Position numbers and translations under genes: made by a program. The notes below the pieces were generated by a model that was not told the origin of the DNA, did not search any database, and saw nothing but the letters and a program-made list of their open reading frames with translations. From contig NW_004085967.1 in assembly GCF_000220395.1 (NCBI RefSeq), positions 62,001-126,000 on the forward strand: a DNA stretch of 64,000 nucleotides, written 5' to 3'. Position 1 is the stretch's first letter. Each line of letters opens with the position of its first letter. Positions 52,322 through 64,000 of the stretch are shown piece by piece. This stretch comes from Ichthyophthirius multifiliis (lineage: Eukaryota > Ciliophora > Oligohymenophorea > Hymenostomatida).

Positions 52322-54326
52322 TTTTATTTATATATTGAAACCATAATGATTTAATCCTCTTAGTCTAAATTTTGTTATAACATTTTTTAAAGCATTATCT
52401 ATTAAATTTATTTATATTCCTGTCCACCCATATATTTAATAGAATGATTCATTTATTTTATTTGCATTTTATTAATTTAAATCATTTAATTCTTTTAATT
52501 ATTTAATTAATTGTGTTTTTCTTTGTTTAAAAAATAAATTGTTACTATTTATATATATTTACCTATCTAATAATTTTATTAAAAACGCCATTGAAAAAAA
52601 ATCTAAATCTTATAAAATAGATTAATAGTGTTTCTATGTTTCATTTGAATTTTCAAGATTATTAACTTAATTATCTTATTTATTTTTACTATTATCATTA
52701 ATAAATCCTTAATTATTTAAACCATTAGTTTAGTTATTTTCTTCATATTTAATTGGCTGATTATTTATGTAATCACTAACCAATAAAATATTTTATTTTA
52801 TTTTTATATAAATAAATTACGTAGTTAATTAAAAATCTTTTATTTTATGAACACCTAAATCATGTGTAGAAAATCTAACAGTTACAAAATCTTTTATAGT
52901 TAGAATAGAACCTTAATGGAAATGATTACAATCTGGATGTATTCCAATAACAACTTATCCAACTTTAAATGGTTATATTGCTAATACTTATTCTAATAAA
53001 CTTTCTTTGAACTTTAAGTCTATTTGGCTTTGGTTCTTTTTTTAAAGAATAAAAAAACTAATAGGTTTTAAATAATTTTTACTTAACTTTTTAAAAACTC
53101 TCTAACTAGCTTTCTATATAATTAAAGTTTATTTTTTTCATTTTTTATAAAAGTATTCGAAAATCTACGTTGACGACCCATTGCTTTTCTTATAATTGAC
53201 CACTCTGTAGTCCTTAATTTATTTATATTTCCTAAATCTACCTTATTTAACATTTCTTTAAATTCATTATATTAAAAAAACGGTTTGTCTAATGTACTAT
53301 AAAAGAATTCTGATTAAATGAGTAATAAAAACTTTTTTTATTTATATATTTAATTTTTTAAACAAAAATATTTAAGAAATTTGTTTTTCTTTTTTAATAA
53401 TATACTTTGTCGTTCATTTATACCGAATTTTTATTATTTACACTTTTTTTATATATTTCCTCCACAATTTTTATTTTACTTATCTATATATTATATTCTA
53501 TATTCGGAATTATTTGGTAAATTTGTTATATATTTCCCCTAATTGAATTTTATTTTTCTTTTGCTTTATTATTCATTATTTTAGATTTTTATATTATATA
53601 ATATATTTAAATCATCTAAATTATTAATTTTATTATTATTAAATGTGTTATTGTTATTTGCATTTTAATTTTTTTTTTAGTATTTTGTCAAGTATTTATT
53701 ATCAGTTGTTTTCTTTTAATTATTTATAAATATATAAAAAGTTGTCCAAATAAAATATATTTAAATTATATTTTTTTTAATTTTTTTTTTTTTTTTTAAA
53801 TTATATATATACCCTATGAATATTTTAATCATGGTATTTAGACTATACTTAATTTATCAATTACTATTATTCTAAATTATCATAATAATCAGCCAATACT
53901 GTACTTAATAATTATCCAGTAAGTTATTGTCCTAATGACTTTAGAAAGTTCTTATTCCTTTTTTATTAAAAAATTATAATGATTACTATTTTTAAAGAAA
54001 TAATTTTTTTATACTTTTAAGTAAAGACTTATTATATTAATAATTGTCCTTTTATAACCTTTTGAGTTAAATGTATTTTGCATTTCTTCTATCTTTTACA
54101 TTTCTGATTCTTTGAAAACTTCAATAATATTTAAAAAAAATTGTATCAACTTTAAAAAAATAATTAATTATACATTAAACAAATATTTATAACTCTTCTT
54201 GACACCATCTTTAACCCATATCTATTTATTCTATATTATATATATTTTTTTAATTAATTAAATTTCTAAAATTTATCAAATATTACTTGATTAATCTAAC
54301 TCTTATATTATATTTATATAATCCAT
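51524..54326 (-). CDS. LIN9: LIN9/ALY (DIRP-domain) MuvB complex subunit
   Basis: Homologue of LIN9/Mip130/ALY, the scaffold of the MuvB core. ATG 54324-54326 gives MDYINIIQELDQS; an intron leads to QIDMGQRWCQEELQIF, a SANT-like start as in plant ALY. Then come SEMQKIEEMQNTFNSKGY and SLGQQLTGQLLSTVLADYYD, matching the ALY region that runs to LIAMMTDHY. The DIRP domain follows: EFFYSTLDKPFFQYNEF, LRTTEWSIIRKAMGRQRRFS, FIKNEKNKLQLYRKLVREF. Next are a beta barrel region (weakly seen, near 52.8-53.0 kb) and coiled-coil exons. The tail holds NSLTQILQIPLTQIEN and VLSEKGEEYIKELEDNQS, then TGA 51524-51526. One intron has an (AT)n tract (52254-52318). The DIRP block is unambiguous; exon joins in the C-terminal half are approximate. 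Confidence 0.9.
52254..52318. repeat. (AT)n tract inside an intron
   Basis: About 30 AT dinucleotides with one break, in an intron of the LIN9 gene. Confidence 0.85.
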
Positions 54327-54529
54327 TTATGAATAAATTTTTTTATTTATATTATTAAAAATGTTTATTTTTTTTAAATATTTATTTATATATAAATATT
54401 TCTTTTTTTAATTTATAATTTTTTTTTTAATAAATTCATTAATATTTAAAATATATTTATATATCTGAATTTAATTAATTATAAATTAAATAAATATTAA
54501 AAATTAATTAAAAATTTATATTTAATTTA

Positions 54530-54572
<43 letters not shown>

Positions 54573-55080
54573 ATGTTAAATATCAATTATTACAAATGAT
54601 ATCTATATTTTCTACTCTCCATTTAGTAAATTAACTAATTTAACTATAAAATATACAAAAATTATTTATATTCTTTTAAAAAATCCATTTTTATTGATAT
54701 AAATTAAAATCAAAACGAAGTATAATATAAATATATGCTATAGTAATACTTAAATATAAAAAATATATATTTTTTTAAATAAAATAAATTATATTAATAA
54801 TATAAGTTATTCAAAAAATAATTATTAAAGTTTAAAATTAATTTTATTTAAAATTTATTTTTATTATTATTTAAAAATATTTTATTTTATTAAAAAAGTA
54901 TTTACTTTGCATTTTAATAAATTTAAAAAATTATTTATATATGAGAATTTATAAAAATATATTATTTATAAAAACGCATTTTTTAATTTCACAAATTTAT
55001 ATATAAAATAAAATAAAAATAAGCAATTAAATTTAACCAAAAAAGGTTTATATATTTTTTTAAAAATAACTAAATAGATA
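54327..55080. other. Intergenic with (AT)n
   Basis: About 750 bp between two divergent genes, with an (AT)n run at about 54534-54562. No gene or motif seen. Confidence 0.6.
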
Positions 55081-56373
55081 ATGGCATGCGTTTATAGAAA
55101 TTAACAACGAGAAAAAATGAATAAAACATCACATAATATAGAAACCGGATCATATTTAGATATAAACAGATTTAATTATTAAAAAATCAAAAAGCCTTTT
55201 AATTATTCAATAGTAAAACAAACGGAAATAATTTAAGAAAAAAAAACACTAATAGCGCATTAATTAATAAAATAAAAGAAAATATAAATTATAAATGTAT
55301 AGATAACCCAATAATATATGAAAATTATGATTTAAAAGTAATTAAAATTCCAAAACCTTCAGGAACATCTAAAAGCCAAACAAAACGATTTTAAATAAAT
55401 GATGTTGAAATACCTGGTTCTGGAAAACATAACATAGGAAATTTTTTATATAAAAAAAACTTAAAGGATTATCCAAGAACATAAAAAAAGTAAATTTCAT
55501 TAATTAACAAACTTATGTTAAAAAATAGATATTCAAATATTCCTTCTATTCCTGGAAAATAATAATAATACGGTTATACAGTAAACGAAAGTATGAAAAA
55601 AAAACAAAAAATGTTTTTTCTTCTTTTGAAATAATTTTTTTATATAAAGATAATGAATTGAAATTAAATAAATCAAAAGAAAGTGTATTTTTTTTATCAA
55701 CAAAATTTCATTTAATTAAACAAAAAAATTTTGATAATAATGAAATTAATAGGTAGGCTATTATTATTAATAAAATGTTTTTGAAAACAAAAGAAAAAGA
55801 GGAGTTTCATGGAATAATTAAAATAGAACAATGTCCTTGAAATAAAATGACCAAAATTCTTCTTTGGGGCCTGGAAGTTATGATATTTTGAATATTGGAG
55901 ATAATAAACCATTATATAAATTAAAATAAAGTGCTTCATTTATTTCAAAATCTATAAAAGTATAACGAAAAGGAGAAAAAAAATAATAATTTATAAAATA
56001 ATAAGACCAAAAAACAATTGAATTTTTTTAAAAATATGATTTAAATGTAACTAATTTTAGTGATTCAGAATATGAATATATTGAAGTAACTTTAAAATTA
56101 TATTTTTAATTTTATTAATTCTTTAAATTTTTTTCTAAAAAAAAAAGGATGCTACTCCAGGACCTGGAAGTTATTTAAATTAAACTTAAATAAGTTCAAT
56201 GAAAACAACAGTAAAATAAGAAAAATTTTAATACTTTGGCTCTAAATAATAAAGATTTAAAAGTTAAAAATTATATACTTAATTAGGTCCAGGAGATTTT
56301 AATCCAAATGATTTTATTAAATTTAATGCATAAAAAGTATAAAAAAATGGTTTTAATGAAACATAATAAAATA

Positions 56374-56404
<31 letters not shown>

Positions 56405-57495
56405 GAAAACTTTTAATTAAAAAAAAACACCCTTTAATTCTAAAAGTATACGTTTTGATAATAAACAAGATTAGGACATAAAACCTGCTCCAGGATAATA
56501 TGATTATAAAAATACAGTATTTTATTTAAGAAAATATATATTTATTTTTTTAATTAGATTAAAGATCAATTAATATTTAAAATTTAAAAAGGGTACAAAG
56601 GCAACTTTGGGTCTTCATAATAAAGATTTAAACATATATATGATGAAAACAAAGTATTATAATATATATATATATATATATATGTAGCTTTCATTTTAAA
56701 TTAATAAAAAATAAAATTAAATTTTATTTAAATATTAATAAAAATTCTTCGAATAAAGGATATACCGGGTGCATATTTAAATCCGATTATAGAAAAAAAA
56801 GATGAAAATCAAAAACTTAGTGCTGTTTTTTATTCAAAAACACATAAAGATAATTATATTAATATTAAAAAAAAAAGTAATAATAAAAATGCATTTTTTT
56901 AAAAATTATAATTTTAATGATAAAAGACAGTGTATATTTATTTATAATAAAATTATTCAAATAGATATTCCAGCCCCAGGTAGCTATAATGTAGATATTT
57001 ATGATATTAGTAGCAAGTTTAAAAAAGATGAAGAATATGACACTGAATTAGCAATAAAAAGGCCTGGATTTCTTACTGGAGAAGCTCGATTTAAGGAAAT
57101 ATAAAGAAATTAAAGTAAATTGCTTTTTTCATTTTTTTTAGACAATATCATTAAAAAAATATAGATTTTTAATAGAAAGAAACTTATATTAATTGTTAAT
57201 ATCTGAATTAAAGTCTATAAAAAAATAATATAAAAAATATATCTTTTGGAATCAAAGTACATTAATTTATAGATTAATTATTTCTATAAAATAAAAATAA
57301 TTTGTATATATATAAATTATCAAACAATAGCAATAAAGATTTAAAAGTATAACTGAAACAAAAAATCTTAATCAATAAAGATTTAAAAGTATAACTGAAG
57401 CAAAAAATCTTAATTTAGGACATGGGGAATATTATGATAATTAATTAAATAATTAAAATAAAAGAATTTTTAATATTTTATTTAAAGAGTTATGA
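55081..57495 (+). CDS. STPGR (sperm-tail PG-rich repeat) protein
   Basis: Protein of the STPGR/SHIPPO family, whose members are often axonemal microtubule-associated proteins. ATG 55081 gives MACVYRNQQREKMNKTSHN. PG-rich units follow: VEIPGSGKHNIGNF, YSNIPSIPGKQQQYGYTV, SSLGPGSYDILNIGD, DATPGPGSYLNQTQ, TQLGPGDFNPNDF, IKPAPGQYDYKN, DIPAPGSYNVDIYD, AIKRPGFLTGEARF and LGHGEYYDN, ending at TGA 57493-57495. Between several units is a recurring QQRFK-type phrase, as expected for this family. Introns are numerous. An A9 run (55238-55246) separates EIIQEKK from NTNSALINKIKEN by one base; one more A would join them. A 42-bp tandem duplication lies near the 3' end. Confidence 0.85.
57331..57414 (+). 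repeat. 42-bp tandem duplication in coding sequence
   Basis: Two adjacent 42-bp copies (57331-57372 and 57373-57414) differing at one base, in frame: QQRFKSITETKNLN then QQRFKSITEAKNLN. It is an exact multiple of three, so the STPGR frame is kept. Confidence 0.9.
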
Positions 57496-58073
57496 AAAAT
57501 AAAAAATATAAAAAATTATTGTTTATTTTTAAAAATATTAATAAGATAAAAAATTTAATACTTGTTATTTTTATTTTTTGCTAGTAATTAATAAAAATTA
57601 TTTGAAATGATTAAGATTTTTATTATATTTAATTTTGATTTTTCGTAAATGTTTACATTGCTTTATTACAATAAAAATAAATGATTTTATTTTATTTAAA
57701 CTAAAATTAAATTTTTATAAAATTTATTTATAATAAAATAAAAATTATTATCTAAAACTTAAAAAAAAAAGATAAAATAAATAAAATAATTATAGGAGAA
57801 TAATTATAAATTAAAAAATATATATAAATAATTTAAAAAAATATGATATATTGATTAAATAAAAGATAAATATAAAAATAAAAATATATTTTATAAAAAA
57901 TAAAAAAAAGCAACTTTTTATGTGAAATAATATATATTCATAGATATAAAATATTAAATCTAATAAAACTAAAAGAAAAAAAAATACATATTTAAATAAA
58001 AAAAAATAAGAATAAATAAATAAAATATAAAAAAAATCTATAAAAAAAAGCAAAAAAAATAAAATAAAAAAAA
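57496..58073. other. Intergenic
   Basis: About 580 bp of A/T, presumed promoter of the pseudokinase gene. A minus-strand open frame here is low-complexity and not gene-like. Confidence 0.6.
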
Positions 58074-60726
58074 ATGGGAAATACCAATTCTTCATCACTA
58101 GTCCAAAGAGTATTATACAATCCATCTGACTACACCCAACAAGGCTCTCTAAACGACATAAGGTACGGAAACATCAAATAATTAAAAAAAAAAGATACAG
58201 AATAATTATGTGCTGAGATAACCAAGACATTAAATGACGAAAAACAATGGTAAACCCGCGTTAGTGAGCTTAAATTTAGATTATAACTGGACCACCCTAA
58301 TTTAGTGAAATTATTGAACTTTAATTCTTCAATGAATAATGAATTCTGTTCATCTTTTTATAAAATAGGTCTTTTATATGAATACTACACTAATGATTTA
58401 AAGACTGAGATTTCTGAAAGAAAGAGAGTATCTAAAAGTTATTCTGAAAGTGAACTTTTATACTTACTTTAATCTCTTGCAAGTGCTGTTTTCTACTTGA
58501 AATCGAGAAGTGTTGTCCATGGAGATATTCGTCCTTATAATGTTCTTGTAAATAATGAAAATGGTCAAGTTAAATTAGGAGAAATGTACATTTAATAACA
58601 AAGTATGTCTAACTATGCTTAGTTATTAAGCGGAATCACCGAAGATTGTTACATATCACCCCAATTATTAGAAAACCTCAAAAAACACGCCTAAAGTCCC
58701 GCTTTTGATACTAATAAAAGCGAAATCTTCTCCTTAGGAGCAACTGTTTTAGAAGCCGCAACTTTAGAATCTGTAAGTCTAACTTGTTATGATAGAGAAT
58801 ACTATAATATAGACTGGAATTAAGTCAATACTTTATTATCAAGAGTCAGATATTAATATTCTTCCAATTTCTATTAGTTACTTTAAAAAACACTCATAGA
58901 ATCTGAACCCTAACGTATTTCTGTTGAAGAACTTTTAGAATAACTAGAAAATCCTTGGGCAAAAAATAGTAAAGCATCAGGTTTGAATACTATAGAAATT
59001 AGAAATCTCATAGCATCTTAAAATAATAGTACTATAATTTAAAATAATGTGGCCGAACCTATCAAATATGATAGAGTAATTTAAGAATCTATGCCTTCAG
59101 TAAGATATGAGAACGCTAAATATGAGAATTTTGCTGTTTAACCTACTTATAAATACGATCCTATTATTACAACAAATACTTATGCAGTCGATCCTATTGT
59201 TACTACAAATACTTATGTATTAGAATCTAATACCAATTATAATAATAATGATCTTGATTCTAGAATTGAGGCTATTCTTAAAATGAGTAGAGATACAGTA
59301 TAGAAATATGGATCATCTAATGTTTATACTACTACTACTACTACCACTACAAATAATAATAACTATTAAGTCCCTGAAGTAATAATATATATATTTAAAT
59401 ATTTACTTTTTTATTTAATACAAAAAAAAGACTAATATATAAGAGCAAGTCGAATAAATAAAATAATCCGGAAAAAAAAATGTTACTTATGAAGTTAATA
59501 ATTATACTCCTATAACTTAAACATATAATTCTAGTTATTAACCTACAGGTGCTTATGCAGTGGAAGACTTAAAAAGATGTGGATAAGTATAATCACAACA
59601 TATATCAACAAATTCTTATGTAATGGAAGACGCTAAAAAATATGGATAAGTATAACCATAAAATATATCTACAAATTCTTATGTAATGGAAGACTCTAAA
59701 AGATATGGATAAGTATAACCATAAAATATATCTACAAATTCTTATGTAATGGAAGACTCTAAAAGATATGGATAAGTATAACCATAAAATATATCTACAA
59801 ATTCTTATGTAATGGAAGACTCTAAAAGATATGGATAAGTATAACCATAAAATATATCTACAAATTCTTATGTAATGGAAGACTCTAAAAGATATGGATA
59901 AGTATAACCATAAAATATATCTACAAATTCTTATGTAATGGAAGACGCTAAAAGATATGGATAAGTATAATCTATTGCTTAAGAAAATAAATTCACAGAC
60001 ACTTAGGTAATGGAGGAATCTAAAAGAAGTGGATAAATATAGCAAGGTAATTATCAAAATAATTATCAAACTAATTATAATCCTGTATAAGTTGAAGATG
60101 TAGTTAAAAAAACTGGCAAAAATATTAATTATGAAGTAAGCTAATAAAATAGCTATGCACCAGTTAATTAAGTTTTATAATACAATAAAACTTATAATAA
60201 TCCATAATAATAGACAAATTATGAAGATGCTTAAAATTAAGGCAGAAATTTAAATTATTAACAAATTAATAATAACACAAATAATTATAATGTAGAAGAT
60301 GTAGATAAAAGAAATGGAAATTAATATTTTATGAATAATAATGTAGTTGAATAAAGAATTAATTATACAACTAATACTTATCATAATGATTATGTACCTT
60401 AAAGTAATTATACTGTTTAAAATAATTACGGAGGAGTAAGTAGAGATGAAAATATTAAAAGAAGTGAAAAAAATTATGATAGTTAACTTGAAAATAGTTA
60501 TTCAGAAAATACTTATGGTTTTAATAATAATGTTCCAGTTAATGAGACTTATGAAGTTAACAATAAAGAAGGATATTCAAATAATAATGGACAAACTATG
60601 AATGAAGCAGAAAGAGATTCTTATATTTAAAAAATGCTTGCTGAAGCTAGAAAAGGATCAAATGGGGAAAATTACACAACTACTTATAATAGTAGAGTAG
60701 TTGAAACAGGAAATTAAGTAATTTGA
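58074..60726 (+). CDS. N-myristoylated pseudokinase with C-terminal tandem repeats
   Basis: Kinase-fold protein probably lacking catalysis. ATG 58074 gives MGNTNSSSLVQRVLYN, a strong N-myristoylation signal. The kinase-like domain covers about residues 30-300. The N-lobe has ITKTLNDEKQWQTRVSELKF. The catalytic-loop position is VVHGDIRPYNVLVNN (HGD in place of HRD, Arg in place of the usual Lys). The DFG position is VKLGEMYIQ, so the metal-binding Asp is missing. There is no glycine-rich loop. SEIFSLGATVLEAATLES replaces the D.WS.G region. One intron lies at about 59378-59430. The C-terminus holds six copies of a 21-residue unit (ISTNSYVMEDSKRYGQVQPQN) plus diverged flanking copies, then a Tyr/Asn-rich tail ending MLAEARKGSNGENY and TGA 60724-60726. 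G/C content is higher than neighbours. Possibly a membrane-anchored scaffold. Confidence 0.88.
59602..59979 (+). repeat. 63-bp tandem repeat, six copies
   Basis: Units start at 59602, 59665, 59728, 59791, 59854 and 59917. The middle four are almost identical at the nucleotide level; the first and last differ by a few bases (for example GCT for TCT giving Ala for Ser). Each encodes 21 residues of the pseudokinase tail. Diverged copies flank the array on both sides (AYAVEDLKRCGQ and TQVMEESKRSGQ). Confidence 0.95.
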
Positions 60727-60759
60727 TAATATATTTATTTAAATATTAAAAAAAATATA

Positions 60760-60804
<45 letters not shown>

Positions 60805-61314
60805 ATATATCTTTTTATATATTTTTTTTTTTTATTTTTATTTTTATTGAAATTCTTAAAAATCTTTAAACAATTATTTTAAAAATAAATAAACTTTTTC
60901 TATTTGTTTTTTTATTTGTTTATTAGCTTTTTAAAAACTTCAATTAAAAAATAAATTATTATTATTAATTTATAATATATTTTTTCTAAATTAAAAATAA
61001 ATATATAAATATTGATTAAAATAATTTTAAATAAATTATTTTTTATTTTATATTATTATATTTACATTCATTTTTATTTTTATTTAATATATTTCTTTTT
61101 TTTATATTTTTATAAATTTTTTAATAGATGCGATTTTGATTAAGTTATCTTTTTTTTTATTAATAAATAAATATTAAATATTTATTTTTTTTATATTTTA
61201 TATATTATTATTTTTTAAAAAGAAAAATAGTTTTTTTTATAATTTTTACGTAAAATATTTTTATTTATAATGTTTTAATAATTTTAAAATACAATAAACA
61301 TAATAAAAACAATA
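60727..61314. other. Intergenic with (AT)n
   Basis: A/T sequence with AT dinucleotide runs at about 60768-60810. No gene recognised. Confidence 0.6.
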
Positions 61315-61581
61315 ATGTTTGATTATTCTTAGTAAAAAAATTAATATTATTTTAAATAATATATATAATTAAAAATTACTGAAATAAAGTATCTAGAACA
61401 AATATTTAATTAATAAAGAAAAAAAATCCAAGATAAATTAAATTTAAAAATAATATAATTTTTTATAAAGATTTTAATAAATCTAAAATATTTATAAAAA
61501 TACGAAAATAAAAAATATTCATAAATAAAAAAATTAAAGAATTTGTATAATAAATAAATATTAAAAAATAGTAGAATTTGA
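61315..61581 (+). CDS. Small basic coiled-coil protein, 88 residues
   Basis: Not recognised. A code-6 ORF runs from ATG 61315 (MFDYSQQKNQYYFKQYIQ) to TGA 61579-61581 with no intron needed. It reads as one amphipathic, Lys-rich helix (KITEIKYLEQIFNQQRKKIQ, YENKKYSQIKKLKNLYNKQ). It ends 47 bp before the stop of the convergent kinase gene. Support comes from codon character and helix periodicity only, so it could be chance. Confidence 0.45.
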
Positions 61582-61628
61582 ATAATAAATATTATAGACT
61601 TAATTTGTATTAGGAAAAAATATAAAAA

Positions 61629-64000
<2,372 letters not shown>

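Noticed and set aside
59605-60069. Minus-strand repetitive ORF (FHYIRICRYILW units)
   Set aside because: It is the antisense shadow of the 63-bp repeats of the pseudokinase gene.

Overview
The window looks like macronuclear DNA of an oligohymenophorean ciliate, most like Ichthyophthirius multifiliis or a close relative (inference). The DNA is extremely A+T rich (roughly 85% by eye). Almost every real gene only becomes readable when TAA and TAG are read as glutamine and TGA as the only stop (ciliate nuclear code). Introns are short, A/T-only and bounded by GT..AG. There are no bacterial-type operons, IS elements, CRISPR arrays, rRNA or recognisable tRNAs. Long open frames under the standard code are nearly all shadows. 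All models below were built by reading code-6 frames by eye, so exon edges are approximate unless stated.

Layout. 0.3-7.3 kb: one giant Asn/Gln-rich protein. 8-10 kb: coiled-coil protein. 11-14 kb: a CXC (tesmin/TSO1/LIN54-type) protein and a Cys-rich protein. 14.4-15 kb: LYAR homologue. 16-17.3 kb: MORN-repeat protein. 19-23.2 kb: coiled-coil/polyglutamine protein. 23.3-26.3 kb: three small minus-strand genes easily missed (83-aa cystatin-like, about 135-aa unknown, tetraspanin-like four-TM). 26.5-28 kb: R1R2R3 MYB factor. 29-30.7 kb: probable mitochondrial helical protein. 31-40 kb: a signalling stretch with RING, RING-H2, ERK7-like MAPK, SKP1 and an FHA-SAM-FHA-PP2C phosphatase. 40-45 kb: RPA1/RFA1 and UTP15, transcribed divergently. 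45-51 kb: unknown protein, TRAPPC13-like protein, YIPF (Yip1) protein. 51.5-54.3 kb: LIN9/ALY homologue. 55-57.5 kb: STPGR (PG-rich, axonemal) protein. 58-60.7 kb: N-myristoylated pseudokinase with 63-bp tandem repeats. 61.3-64 kb: a small basic protein and the C-terminal part of a cGMP-dependent protein kinase that runs off the right edge.

How the genes may work together. Three genes encode proteins of the types that form the MuvB/MMB cell-cycle transcription complex (CXC/LIN54-like, three-repeat MYB, LIN9/ALY). They sit within about 43 kb with RPA1 nearby. Other genes fit cilia and signalling (MORN, STPGR, ERK7-like kinase, PKG, PP2C) and ribosome biogenesis (UTP15, LYAR). There is no evidence of co-transcription; adjacency in ciliate chromosomes need not mean function.

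The most unusual items are the MuvB/MMB set, the FHA-SAM-FHA-PP2C fusion, the pseudokinase with near-identical repeats, an in-frame TGA at an invariant kinase tryptophan, and three genes broken at poly-A runs that one extra A would repair.
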